The notes under the pieces: model-generated | What the model saw: the letters and a program-made list of their open reading frames with translations, nothing else | The model's database searches: none | What the model was told of the DNA's origin: nothing | Part shown: one piece after another, positions 37,944 through 51,451 of the stretch | Position numbering within the stretch: position 1 is the first letter of the stretch | How the letters are laid out: each line of letters starts with the position of its first letter | Position numbers and translations under genes: made by a program | From: Xanthomonas sp. Leaf131 | Lineage (GTDB): Bacteria > Pseudomonadota > Gammaproteobacteria > Xanthomonadales > Xanthomonadaceae | NCBI RefSeq assembly: GCF_001423495.1 | Contig: NZ_LMOG01000009.1 | Span: 1 to 53,550, forward strand | Reading direction: 5' to 3' | DNA: 53,550 bases

Positions 37944-38770
37944 GCCATGTCCTCGGGCACCCAGGCCGGTGCGCGCTTGTCGAGAAAGGCGCTCAATCCT
38001 TCCTGGCCTTCGGATGAAACGCGCAGGCGCGCGATCCACGCGGCATTGGCGGCATCGATGGCATCGCGGTCGGCAGGCGGCAGCATCGAACGCACCAGCG
38101 ATTTGGCGCTGGCGGCCGCCAGCGGCGCGGCGGACAGCAACAAACGGATCTGCCGCTCCACCGCGATGTCCAATTGATCGGCAGCGACCAACTGATGCAA
38201 CAAGCCCAGCAACTGCGCGGTGCCGGCGTCGAAGATCTCTGCTGTGGCGAACCAGCGCCGCGCCTGACGCGCGCCGATCGCGGCAATCACATAGGGCGAA
38301 ATCACCGCTGGCAGCAGGCCGAGCTTGCTTTCGGTCAGACCGAAGCGCGCCTCGGTGCAGCCGATCGCGATATCGCAGCACGCCACCAGGCCCACGCCGC
38401 CGCCGAAGGCCGCGCCATTGACGCGTGCGATGGTCGGCTTGGGCAATTCGTCGAGCGTGCGCATCAGCCGGGCCAGCGCCAGTGCATCGGCCGCGTTCTC
38501 GACCTCGCTGGCGGTGGCCATGCCGCGCATCCAGTTCAAGTCGGCGCCCGCGGAGAACGCGACGCCAGCGCCGGTGATCACGACCACCCGGATCTGGGAC
38601 GCCTGACCGGCCTGCTGCAACGCTTCGGTGAGGGCGCTGATCAAGGTCGCGTCGAAGGCGTTATGCACCGCCGGGCGGTTCAGACGTAGCGTGCGGACCG
38701 CTCCCCGGTCCTCCACGATCAAGCCGGTGTCCTGCATTGCGTCGACGTCCATGAATGGGATGCGAACCAT
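37940..38770 (-). CDS. Enoyl-CoA hydratase family, probable methylglutaconyl-CoA hydratase
   Basis: The crotonase-fold protein of 276 residues has the oxyanion-hole segments FSAGADLNWM and NGAAFGGGVGLVACCDIAI. Its coupling to HMG-CoA lyase points to hydration of 3-methylglutaconyl-CoA (LiuC) in leucine catabolism. Starts at 38770, 38752 or 38737 are possible; 38770 is the longest credible one. Isovaleryl-CoA dehydrogenase and methylcrotonyl-CoA carboxylase are not in the window. Confidence 0.85.
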   Translation of the reverse strand: MVRIPFMDVDAMQDTGLIVEDRGAVRTLRLNRPAVHNAFDATLISALTEALQQAGQASQIRVVVITGAGVAFSAGADLNWMRGMATASEVENAADALALARLMRTLDELPKPTIARVNGAAFGGGVGLVACCDIAIGCTEARFGLTESKLGLLPAVISPYVIAAIGARQARRWFATAEIFDAGTAQLLGLLHQLVAADQLDIAVERQIRLLLSAAPLAAASAKSLVRSMLPPADRDAIDAANAAWIARLRVSSEGQEGLSAFLDKRAPAWVPEDMA

Positions 38771-38815
38771 GATAGCGGCACCGCTCGTCCGAGCCATGAC
38801 GCGGTGCGTCGATGC

Positions 38816-38837
38816 TAGAATTGAGAACCATTCCTAA
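38816..38837 (+). promoter_or_regulatory. Fur box overlapping a -10 element before feoA
   Basis: AATTGAGAACCATTCCTAA (38819-38837) matches the 19-base Fur-box style AATGAGAATCATTCTCATT at most positions. TAGAAT (38816-38821), preceded by TG one base upstream, looks like an extended -10, so Fur binding would block transcription. It fits iron-repressed control of feoAB. Confidence 0.65.
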
Positions 38838-38853
38838 CAATCAGGCCGTCTTT

Positions 38854-39098
38854 GTGACGTTGTCCGACATGCCTTTGCATCGCGCTGCCATCGTGGACTC
38901 GGTAGAGGATCGTCAACCCAACGACACGATCGCCCGGCGCCTGCGCGAATTGGGCTTTGTCGCCGGCGAAGAAGTGACGGTGCTGGCGACCGGGCCGGTC
39001 GGGCGCGAGCCATTGCTGGTGCAGGTCGGTTACACGCGTTTTGCGTTGCGTCGCAGTGAGGCCGCACGCGTACAGGTTCGGGAAGAGGGAGTGCAGGC

Positions 39099-39102
<4 letters not shown>
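38854..39102 (+). CDS. feoA: Ferrous iron transport protein A
   Basis: This small SH3-like cytoplasmic protein assists FeoB. The sequence IARRLRELGFVAGEEVTVLATGP is characteristic, and the total is 82 residues from the GTG at 38854 or 77 from ATG 38869. GTG is used here because it keeps TLSDMPLHRAAIVDSV; the choice is uncertain. A Fur box lies about 17-35 bases upstream. It overlaps feoB by 4 bases. Confidence 0.9.
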
Positions 39103-40958
<1,856 letters not shown>

Positions 40959-40959
40959 G

Positions 40960-41214
40960 GTGGATCTCTCGCTCACCCTGCAATACGTGGTCATTGCATT
41001 GGCAGTGCTGCTGAGCCTGTGGGTGGTGATGAAGAAGCAGTTCCCAGGCGTCTTGCGGCGTTTGCGCGGCGCGCTGGCGATCGGGCTGCTGCGCGAGGGG
41101 CGACCTGCGTGGATGCACACCTTGGGGCGCCGCGTGGCACCGCCTGCGACGCAGAGCGCCGCGGCCTGCGGTGGTTGCGACAGTTGCGGGCCCACGCCGC
41201 CACGTAGTCACTGA
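40960..41214 (+). CDS. DUF6587-like small membrane protein with C-terminal CxxCxxC-type cluster
   Basis: The 84-residue protein has one N-terminal membrane helix (LQYVVIALAVLLSLWVV), a basic middle, and a C-terminal ACGGCDSCG cluster. It starts at GTG 40960, one base after the feoB stop, so it is part of the feo operon. It is unlike the enterobacterial FeoC winged-helix protein in sequence, but has the same position and a cysteine cluster that could bind iron or an Fe-S centre. I recall such peptides under DUF6587. A role in FeoB function is inference. Confidence 0.75.
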   Translation: MDLSLTLQYVVIALAVLLSLWVVMKKQFPGVLRRLRGALAIGLLREGRPAWMHTLGRRVAPPATQSAAACGGCDSCGPTPPRSH

Positions 41215-41272
41215 CGCGCCTGGTCCTCTACACTTGCGCGGCCGCAGGATGCGGCGGTACAGGGGACAGGCG

Positions 41273-41773
41273 ATGCGTTTGTTGGTGTTGTTGGCAATCT
41301 TGGCCGCCGTTGCGGGCATCTATAACTACGGCGGCAATGCGCTGGACGAAACGCAGGTGCGCGATTTCTACGCTGCGCACGATAAAGCGATGCTGAGCCA
41401 GGACGGCGAGGCGCTGTGCGCGATGACCGCGCCGGAATTCGAAATGGTGGTGTTGTACCGCATGGACTCGCACCAGAAGCGGCAGACCGCCACACGCGAG
41501 AAATACTGCAAATCCAATGGCGAATGGGCGCAGGTGCTGGGTCAGATGCGCCATGTGGCACCTCCGGAAGAGTTGATCGACTACAAGCATTCGATCACCA
41601 AGATCGAAATCGCGCCCGATGAGGCTTCGGCCATGGTCGAGACGCGCGCCACGCTCGGTTTGCCGGGCCTGCGCATGACCTTCCGCTCGCGCGACAAGGT
41701 GATCCGCAAACGATGGAAGACCTTGATCGAACGCAGCGAAGGCACTGCCTGGGTTGGCCCGGCGTACGAATAA
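41273..41773 (+). CDS. Hypothetical protein with N-terminal membrane anchor, NTF2-like
   Basis: The 166-residue protein begins with a short hydrophobic segment (MRLLVLLAILAAVAGIY) that could be a signal or anchor. The rest (FYAAHDKAMLSQDGEALCAMTAPEF, cited by region at about 32-56) resembles SnoaL/NTF2-like accessory domains, followed by a mixed strand region ending AWVGPAYE. It has two cysteines of unknown role. It follows the feo operon by 58 bases and may be its last member. No function is known to me. Confidence 0.7.
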   Translation: MRLLVLLAILAAVAGIYNYGGNALDETQVRDFYAAHDKAMLSQDGEALCAMTAPEFEMVVLYRMDSHQKRQTATREKYCKSNGEWAQVLGQMRHVAPPEELIDYKHSITKIEIAPDEASAMVETRATLGLPGLRMTFRSRDKVIRKRWKTLIERSEGTAWVGPAYE

Positions 41774-42031
41774 GCGCAGCTGGCAACATCGCCGGCCATG
41801 GTCGGGCCGGCGCCATCGCTGCGCGCGTGACGATTGCCTTGGTGGCTGGCGCGAACGCGTGTACATCGGCGTCGCCGCAGGACGATGTCGCTAGCGCCAG
41901 CGCAACGCGAGAAAGCGCATCGCAACACGTGGCAAGGGTGGATGCACCGGTAACGCCGGCATTGGCCGAGTGCCGTCGTCAACGCTGCAGTGCACAGCGC
42001 GTCGGCCACACGCCTTCGCTATGCTTGACCC

Positions 42032-43234
42032 ATGACGACCTCCTTCCAGATCTCCCGACGTGCGCAGGCGCTGACCAGTTCGGCGATTCGCGAAATCCTC
42101 AAGGTCACCGAGCGGCCGGAGGTCATTTCCTTCGCCGGTGGGCTGCCGTCGCCGGCTACCTTTCCGGTGGAGCGCATGCGTGCGGCCAGCGACCAGGTGC
42201 TGCGCGAGGCACCGCAGGCCGCGCTGCAATACGGCCCTACCGAGGGTTATGCGCCGCTGCGCGAATGGGTCGCCGCACGCCGGAGTCGCGACGGCGCCAG
42301 CATCCGGCCCAGCCAGGTGCTGATCACCACCGGCTCGCAACAGGGCCTGGATTTGCTCGGCAAGGTCTTTATCGACGAAGGCAGCAAGGTGCTGGTGGAA
42401 ACACCGAGCTATCTGGGTGCGTTGCAGGCGTTCTCGTTGTTCCAGCCGGCGTTCGTGGGCATGCCCTCGGACGACGACGGTGTGGTGGTGGAGGCGCTGG
42501 ACCCCGCCATGTTGGCGGACGCGCGTTTTCTGTACTGCCTGCCGAATTTCCAGAATCCCACCGGGCGTCGCTTGCCGCTGGCGCGGCGTCAGGCCCTGGT
42601 CGCCCGCGCAGCCGAGGCCGGCGTGCCGATCGTCGAAGACGATCCGTACGGCGAGCTGTACTACAGCGGCCAGCCGTTGCCGAGCCTGCTGTCGCTCAAC
42701 CCGGAGGGCGTGATCTATATGGGCTCGTTCTCCAAGGTGCTCGCGCCCGGGTTGCGACTGGGCTATGTGGTCGCACCGGAGGCGGTGCTAGGCAAGCTGA
42801 TCCAGGCCAAGCAGGCGGCCGATCTGCACACCCCGTCGTTTACCCAGCGCCTGGTCTACCAGACGCTGCAGGACGATTTTCTGGAGACGCACATCCCGCA
42901 AATTCGCGCGCTGTACGCACGCCAGTGCAGGTTGATGCTGGAAGCGCTGGATCGCCATTTCCCGCCACAGGTGCAGTGGAATCGCCCCGAAGGCGGCATG
43001 TTCCTGTGGGTGAGCTTGCCGCCCGGTCTGGATGGCACGGCGCTGCTGGCACGTGCGATCGCGCGCAACGTCGCCTTCGTGCCGGGCGCGCCGTTCTACG
43101 CCACCTTGCCGCAGACCAATACTTTGCGGCTGTCGTTCGTGACCGTGCCTGGCGAGAAGATCGATGCCGGCATCCAGATCCTGGGCGAGGTGTTGCGCGA
43201 GGCGCTGGCCGAATTGCCCGGGCAGGGCACGTGA
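42032..43234 (+). CDS. PLP-dependent aminotransferase (2-aminoadipate aminotransferase/LysN-like)
   Basis: The 400-residue fold-type I enzyme has ISFAGGLPSPATFP, YGPTEGYAPLREWVA, TTGSQQGLDLLGKVF, and GSFSKVLAPGLRLGY with the PLP lysine at about residue 235. These are features of the MocR/LysN/KAT-II group, which transaminates 2-aminoadipate, kynurenine or branched and aromatic amino acids. No DNA-binding N-terminus is present, so it is the stand-alone enzyme. It overlaps the MOSC gene by 4 bases (GTGA). Substrate specificity is not readable. Confidence 0.9.
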   Translation: MTTSFQISRRAQALTSSAIREILKVTERPEVISFAGGLPSPATFPVERMRAASDQVLREAPQAALQYGPTEGYAPLREWVAARRSRDGASIRPSQVLITTGSQQGLDLLGKVFIDEGSKVLVETPSYLGALQAFSLFQPAFVGMPSDDDGVVVEALDPAMLADARFLYCLPNFQNPTGRRLPLARRQALVARAAEAGVPIVEDDPYGELYYSGQPLPSLLSLNPEGVIYMGSFSKVLAPGLRLGYVVAPEAVLGKLIQAKQAADLHTPSFTQRLVYQTLQDDFLETHIPQIRALYARQCRLMLEALDRHFPPQVQWNRPEGGMFLWVSLPPGLDGTALLARAIARNVAFVPGAPFYATLPQTNTLRLSFVTVPGEKIDAGIQILGEVLREALAELPGQGT

Positions 43235-43953
43235 CCACACCCGCGACGCGCGTGCAGTTGCCAGTGCTCGCGATCACCATCGACAGTGTCGCGACCGGTG
43301 AGGCACGCGATTTCACCCGCCCCGGTAGCCGCAGCGCGATCGACAAGCGTGCGGTGGACGGCCCGGTACGCGTCGGTCCGGAGGGTCTCGAAGGCGACGA
43401 GCAGGGCGACCGCCGCGTGCATGGCGGGCCGGACAAGGCGATCCATCACTACCCGCGCGATCACTACGCGGCATGGCAAACCGAACTCGGTGCGCACGCG
43501 TTGCTGGAGACTGCCGGCGCATTCGGCGAAAACCTGAGCAGTGTCGGTCTCACCGAAGCCGATGTCTGTCTGGGCGATCGCTTTGCATTGGGCACGGCGG
43601 TGGTGGAAGTGTCGCAACTGCGTCAGCCATGCTGGAAGCTGTCCGACCGTTTCGGCGTGCGCGATCTGGCGCGGCGCGTGCAGGCCACCGGCCGCACCGG
43701 CTGGTATTACCGCGTCTTGCAGTCCGGTGAAATTGCGGCAGGCGAGACGCTGACCCTGCAGCAGCGGCCGTATCCGCAATGGACGCTGTCGCGTTTGCAA
43801 CAGCTGCTGTATGCGCGCGATGTCGATGTCGCCGCCATCACCGAGGTGCTGCACCTGCCGCTGGTGCCATCGTGGCAAGCGCTGTTCGAACGCCGCCTGC
43901 AACGCCGCGAAATAGAGAGCTGGAGCAAGCGCCTGGACGGCGCAAGCGACTGA
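43231..43953 (+). CDS. MOSC-domain protein, YiiM-like
   Basis: The 240-residue protein contains the YiiM/MOSC pattern GLEGDEQGDRRVHGGPDKAIH and HYPRDHYAAW, then FGENLSSVGLTE, VSQLRQPCWKLSDRF with the conserved Cys, and a C-terminal 3-alpha extension (LSRLQQLLYARDVD). MOSC proteins bind the molybdenum cofactor or handle sulfur. The YiiM group reduces N-hydroxylated compounds in E. coli. It starts at GTG 43231 inside the aminotransferase stop, so the two are co-translated. No molybdopterin gene is nearby. Confidence 0.85.
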   Translation: MTTPATRVQLPVLAITIDSVATGEARDFTRPGSRSAIDKRAVDGPVRVGPEGLEGDEQGDRRVHGGPDKAIHHYPRDHYAAWQTELGAHALLETAGAFGENLSSVGLTEADVCLGDRFALGTAVVEVSQLRQPCWKLSDRFGVRDLARRVQATGRTGWYYRVLQSGEIAAGETLTLQQRPYPQWTLSRLQQLLYARDVDVAAITEVLHLPLVPSWQALFERRLQRREIESWSKRLDGASD

Positions 43954-44115
43954 GGGCAGCCAACACCATCGCGCTCGATCGAAGGTCGCGGTCGCGCCAG
44001 GTGCAGCGCACGCCATGCGTCCTCACCAACGTCCAGCGCGCAGTCCCACAACCCAACTGCTCGCTACGTTGTGTGCCAGCCACCACGCACACCCCGCGGA
44101 CGCCACCCGCTCTTA

Positions 44116-44171
44116 CGATTCCCGATTCCCGATTCCCGATTCCCCATTCCCGATTCCCGATTCCCGATTCC
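44116..44171. repeat. Heptamer tandem repeat (CGATTCC)8
   Basis: Eight 7-base units run from 44116 to 44171. Seven read CGATTCC and the fifth reads CCATTCC. It lies 44 bases before the dapB start. Such heptamer arrays are common variable loci in xanthomonads and usable for strain typing. A change in copy number could alter dapB promoter spacing, but this is speculative. Confidence 0.9.
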
Positions 44172-44214
44172 CGGCTATCTTGTACAACCCCCATCGCCTA
44201 GCTAGCCTGCCGCC

Positions 44215-44931
44215 ATGACAACGTCACCCGTAAAAGTTCTGATCCACGGCGCCTCCGGGCGGATGGGCAAGGCATTGCTGCGCTTGGCTGCCGAAGACGA
44301 GGGCTTGCACGTCGTCGGTGCGGTGGTGGGGCGCTCGCCCTCGCAACGCGTGGTGGACGGCGTGCCGTATTTCGCCGCCAGCGAACTCGGCGGTGCGCCG
44401 GCCTTCGATGTAGCGATCGATTTCAGCCTGCCGCAGGGCTTCGCGCCAATTCTGGCGTTGTGCGCGCAGCGCGGCAAACCGCTGGTGTCCGGGACCACCG
44501 GCCTGGATGAAGCGCAGCGCGCCGCGTTGCTGGACGCCGCGCAGCAGATCCCGTTGGTGTGGGCATCCAACTTCAGTCTTGGCGTTGCGGTGCTCACCGA
44601 ACTGGTGGAGCGCGCTGCCGGCAGCCTGCCGGGCTGGGATTGCGACATCGTCGAGGCGCATCACGTGCACAAGCAGGACGCGCCATCCGGCACCGCACTG
44701 ACGCTGGGAGAAGCGGCCACCGGCAGCGGCGCGCAGCCGCGCTTTGCCAGCCTGCGTGCCGGCGATATCGTCGGCGAGCACACGGTGCAGTTCACCGGGC
44801 TGGGCGAGCGGGTGGAATTGATTCACCGCGCCAGCAATCGCGACATCTTCGCGCGTGGTGCGCTGCATGCGGCCAAACGGTTGATCGGCAAGCCGGCCGG
44901 CAGCTATCGGGTGCGCGACCTGGTGCTGTAA
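44215..44931 (+). CDS. dapB: 4-hydroxy-tetrahydrodipicolinate reductase
   Basis: It reduces hydroxy-tetrahydrodipicolinate with NAD(P)H in the lysine/diaminopimelate pathway needed for peptidoglycan. The 238-residue protein has [11 protein letters not shown] (about 10-20), [18 protein letters not shown], and the catalytic [14 protein letters not shown]. It is slightly shorter than E. coli DapB, normal for this clade. It is preceded by the heptamer array and stands as a single gene before carA. Confidence 0.96.
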   Translation: MTTSPVKVLIHGASGRMGKALLRLAAEDEGLHVVGAVVGRSPSQRVVDGVPYFAASELGGAPAFDVAIDFSLPQGFAPILALCAQRGKPLVSGTTGLDEAQRAALLDAAQQIPLVWASNFSLGVAVLTELVERAAGSLPGWDCDIVEAHHVHKQDAPSGTALTLGEAATGSGAQPRFASLRAGDIVGEHTVQFTGLGERVELIHRASNRDIFARGALHAAKRLIGKPAGSYRVRDLVL

Positions 44932-45048
44932 CCCGCCGCGCAACCGCGAATGAATGGCGCGTCGCTGCGACAGCGCATTCACCTTGCTGTTGCGACGTCA
45001 CTGCGGCATTGGGTGCTCTTCAGGCTGGCATGCTGGGGCACTTGCCTT

Positions 45049-45054
45049 TACAAT
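45049..45054 (+). promoter_or_regulatory. Possible -10 element of the carA promoter
   Basis: TACAAT at 45049-45054 is the best -10-like hexamer in the 239 bases between dapB and carA. No good -35 element is seen at the correct distance, so the assignment is weak. If right, it leaves a leader of about 110 bases before carA. Confidence 0.3.
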
Positions 45055-45170
45055 TCTCGCTTGCCCGAACCAGCGTCGGACCGGTCCTCAGCACCGCGTC
45101 CGCGCTTTGCTGCAACCGGAATTTGGCCGGAAGCGCATCGGAGTCCCAGGCAGCCAGAGCGAGACCCCAC

Positions 45171-46304
45171 GTGACCCAACCCGCAATCCTTGTCCTCGAA
45201 GACGGCACCGTGTTCGAGGGCGAATCCGTAGGCGCCAACGGGCTTTCCGTCGGCGAAGTGGTGTTCAACACCGCCATGACCGGTTATCAGGAAGTCCTGA
45301 CCGATCCCTCCTACGCCCGCCAGATGGTCACGCTGACCTATCCGCACATCGGCAATACCGGCTTCACCGATCAGGACGACGAGGCCAGCAAGATCTGGGC
45401 CGCCGGCCTGATCGTGCGTGATGTGCCGCGTCGCCCCAGTAGCTGGCGTAGCGAAGTGGCTTTGCCGGAATGGCTGCAGGCCCGCGGTGTGGTGGCCATT
45501 TCCGGCATCGACACCCGCAAGCTGACCCGTCTGCTGCGGCAGAAGGGCGCCCAGAACGGCGCGCTGATGGCCGGCGAGATCGACGTCGAAAAGGCGCTGG
45601 AAGCCGCGCGCAGCTTCCCCGGTCTGAAGGGCATGGACCTGGCCAAGGTGGTTTCCACCGAGGCCAGCTACAACTGGCAGGAAGGCTCGCTGGATCTCAA
45701 TTCCGACACCTTCGCGCGGGCCGAGCTGAAATACAAAGTTGTCGCGTACGACTACGGCGTCAAGCTCAACATCCTGCGCATGCTGGCCGATCGTGGTTGC
45801 GACGTCACCGTGGTGCCGGCGCGCACGCCGGTCGCCGAGGTGCTGGCAATGCAGCCCGATGGCGTCTTCCTGTCCAACGGTCCGGGCGATCCGGAACCCT
45901 GCGATTACGCCATCAGCGCGATCCAGGAATTGATCGCCAAGAAGGTGCCGACCTTCGGCATCTGCCTGGGCCATCAGCTGCTGGCGCTGGCCGCCGGTGC
46001 CAGGACGGTCAAGATGGCTACCGGCCACCACGGTGCCAATCATCCGGTACAGGATCTGGACGGCGGGCGAGTGATGATCACCTCGCAGAACCATGGTTTC
46101 GCAGTCGACGAAAGCACGCTGCCGGCCAATGTGCGGGTGACCCATCGGTCGCTGTTCGATGACACCAACCAGGGCATCGCATTGACCGACGCACCGGCGT
46201 TCTCGTTCCAGGGCCACCCGGAAGCCTCGCCGGGCCCGCGCGACGTGGGGCCGCTGTTCGATCGGTTCGTGGCATTGATGGTCAAGGATGCCGAGCGCGC
46301 ATGA
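45171..46304 (+). CDS. carA: Carbamoyl-phosphate synthase small chain
   Basis: This glutaminase subunit supplies ammonia for carbamoyl phosphate, used in pyrimidine and arginine synthesis. The 377-residue protein has [37 protein letters not shown], the nucleophile segment [15 protein letters not shown] (Cys about 265), and [11 protein letters not shown] with the catalytic His/Glu. The GTG at 45171 directly precedes the conserved [11 protein letters not shown]. It overlaps a small membrane-protein gene by 4 bases, which separates it from carB. Confidence 0.95.
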   Translation: MTQPAILVLEDGTVFEGESVGANGLSVGEVVFNTAMTGYQEVLTDPSYARQMVTLTYPHIGNTGFTDQDDEASKIWAAGLIVRDVPRRPSSWRSEVALPEWLQARGVVAISGIDTRKLTRLLRQKGAQNGALMAGEIDVEKALEAARSFPGLKGMDLAKVVSTEASYNWQEGSLDLNSDTFARAELKYKVVAYDYGVKLNILRMLADRGCDVTVVPARTPVAEVLAMQPDGVFLSNGPGDPEPCDYAISAIQELIAKKVPTFGICLGHQLLALAAGARTVKMATGHHGANHPVQDLDGGRVMITSQNHGFAVDESTLPANVRVTHRSLFDDTNQGIALTDAPAFSFQGHPEASPGPRDVGPLFDRFVALMVKDAERA

Positions 46305-46657
46305 GCGCTCGGTTGATAGGTGTGTTGATCCTGCTGGTGGGCGCTGCCCTGGCGTACTGGGGCGTGTGGATGCCGCTGGAGCAGGCACGGGCTGGCGCCG
46401 AGTCGATCACGCTGCATGGCGGCATGAAGCTGGCCTTGATGGTGCCGATGTGCGCCGTGTTCGGCGTCGGCTATGTGATTGGAGGGGAATCCTTTCACCA
46501 TCGCATGCAGAACAGCGACCCGGACAAGGTGCGCCGCTGGGGCAAGACCTCCGCGATCGGCTGGCTGCTGATCCTGGGCAGCCTTGCCGCGTCCTTCGGG
46601 CTGTATCAATGGCTTCAGCATACCCTGCACGGCCTCGGCTATGGATCTGCCGGATGA
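46301..46657 (+). CDS. Small membrane protein embedded between carA and carB
   Basis: The 118-residue protein has about three hydrophobic segments (near 5-21, 43-62 and 86-104) and a polar loop [20 protein letters not shown]. It overlaps the carA stop by 4 bases (ATGA), which implies translational coupling. No known family is recognised. Position inside the carAB operon is suggestive but gives no function. Confidence 0.7.
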   Translation: MSARLIGVLILLVGAALAYWGVWMPLEQARAGAESITLHGGMKLALMVPMCAVFGVGYVIGGESFHHRMQNSDPDKVRRWGKTSAIGWLLILGSLAASFGLYQWLQHTLHGLGYGSAG

Positions 46658-46771
46658 CCGCTGCTTTCGGCTCAGCCAAGTCGATCAATCATCACGCTGC
46701 GTTGCGATGCGATCGCCGCGGCCACTCTTCCGTACTTGCGGCTCGCCGCAAGTCCTTCATCGAGTAAAGAA

Positions 46772-50010
<3,239 letters not shown>

Positions 50011-50014
<4 letters not shown>

Positions 50015-50487
50015 GAGCACCCATGACCGCGAAGGGCGCCCAGCGTCTGCGCGAAGAACTCGACCAGCTGAAGTCGGTCAAGCGTCCGGCGGTGATCAGT
50101 GCGATCGCCGAAGCGCGTGCGCACGGCGATCTGAAGGAAAACGCCGAGTACCACGCTGCGCGCGAGCAGCAGAGCTTCATCGAAGGCCGCATCAAGCAGC
50201 TGGAAGGCGAGCTCTCGCATGCCGAGATCATCGACATCACCAAGCTGGCTGCCGGCACCAAGATCGTGTTCGGTGCCACCGTGACCCTGGCCGATACCGA
50301 GACCGACGAAGAGAAGCGCTACCAGATCGTTGGCGATCTGGAAGCGGACATCAAGCTGGGCATGATCGCGATTTCCTCGCCGCTGGCGCGTGCGTTGATC
50401 GGCAAGCTGGAAGGCGATTCGGTCACCATTGATGCGCCGGCCGGCCAGCGCGAGTACGAAGTCGTCAGCGTTGCGTATCTCGATTGA
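50011..50487 (+). CDS. greA: Transcription elongation factor GreA
   Basis: GreA enters the secondary channel of RNA polymerase and stimulates cleavage of backtracked RNA. The 158-residue protein has the N-terminal coiled coil with [20 protein letters not shown], whose acidic tip (D and E residues) is catalytic, and a C-terminal FKBP-like domain with ISISSP-type [13 protein letters not shown]. It starts at ATG 50011 inside the carB stop, so carB-greA are co-translated. Confidence 0.97.
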
Positions 50488-50530
50488 TTGCCTGCACTGA
50501 GCGACTCGGCTTGAGCGACGCCACCGACCG

Positions 50531-51451
50531 ATGACCACTGCAACGCTGCTGCTGCCGGAAACACGCCGTCTGCCTGGTGAGTTGGGCGACACACCGGTGG
50601 CGCGTGCGTTGGCGCGCGCCGATCAGCACAGCGCAGAAGCGGGCGAAGTGGCGCAGTTGCAGCGCCATTTCACGCTGACGCCTGCGCAGTGGCCGGTGGC
50701 CGCGCTGACCCGTCAGCTTGATGCCGGCGATGCTACCGGTGCGACCTGGGTGCGTGCCGATCCGGCCTATGTGGTGCCGGACATGCAGGGCGCGCGGTTG
50801 ATGGGGTACGGCGAGGCGCTCGGTCCCACCGCCGAGGATCTGGCGGTGTTGTTGCCGGTGCTCAAACCGATGTTCGGCGATGCCGGTTTTTTGCTGGATG
50901 CGCCGACGCCCTCGCGCTGGTATCTGCGGTTGTCGCCGGACGCCAAGTTGCCGGAGTTCGCGCCGCCGGATCTGGCCATCGGCGATGACTTGTTCGAGCA
51001 TTTGCCCGCTGGCGATATCGGCCGCCGCTGGCGGGCCTTGTTGACCGAAGCGCAGGTGCTGCTGCATCAGCATCCCTGGAACGAGGGCCGCGTGGCCAGC
51101 GGCAAACCGGCGATCAATTCGCTGTGGTTCTGGGGCGGTGGCGTGTTGCCGCATGCGGTGAATTCGCCACATCGTCAGGTGCGCAGCCGCGAATCGTTAC
51201 TGCGTGCGTTGGCCTTGGCGGCCGGCGCGGATGCGCAGGGCGAACAACGCGTGGATGCCTTGGTGGATCTGCGCCACCTGCGCTCGCTGCAGCAATTCAG
51301 CGACGACGCGGTTGCCCCGTTGCTGGCAGCGATGGCACGTGGCGAACTGGATCGCTTGGTGCTGGATTTTCAGAATGGGCAAACCGTGTCGCTGACGCAC
51401 GCGCAACGCTGGCGTTTCTGGCGCAAACCGCGCTTACAGCTGGCGCAATGA
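50531..51451 (+). CDS. rpfE: RpfE-like protein
   Basis: The 306-residue protein has WVRADPAYVVPDMQGARLMGYG, cited at about residues 74-95, and INSLWFWGGGVLP at about 196-208. These are segments I associate with the RpfE protein of the xanthomonad rpf locus, sometimes labelled a phosphoglycerate-mutase-like regulatory protein. Its biochemical activity is unknown. Placement between greA and recJ is the same as in the rpf region of Xanthomonas and Xylella, where the DSF quorum-sensing genes follow after prfB and lysS. It overlaps recJ by 4 bases. The name rests on context plus recalled motifs. Confidence 0.8.
   Translation: MTTATLLLPETRRLPGELGDTPVARALARADQHSAEAGEVAQLQRHFTLTPAQWPVAALTRQLDAGDATGATWVRADPAYVVPDMQGARLMGYGEALGPTAEDLAVLLPVLKPMFGDAGFLLDAPTPSRWYLRLSPDAKLPEFAPPDLAIGDDLFEHLPAGDIGRRWRALLTEAQVLLHQHPWNEGRVASGKPAINSLWFWGGGVLPHAVNSPHRQVRSRESLLRALALAAGADAQGEQRVDALVDLRHLRSLQQFSDDAVAPLLAAMARGELDRLVLDFQNGQTVSLTHAQRWRFWRKPRLQLAQ

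Noticed and set aside
41774..42031. Small plus-strand coding frame between the NTF2-like gene and the aminotransferase
   Set aside because: No start with a ribosome site, no recognisable motif, and composition unlike the neighbouring genes.
41713..43230. Long frame reading into the MOSC gene from upstream
   Set aside because: It overlaps the whole aminotransferase in another frame. The conserved MOSC sequence begins only after GTG 43231.
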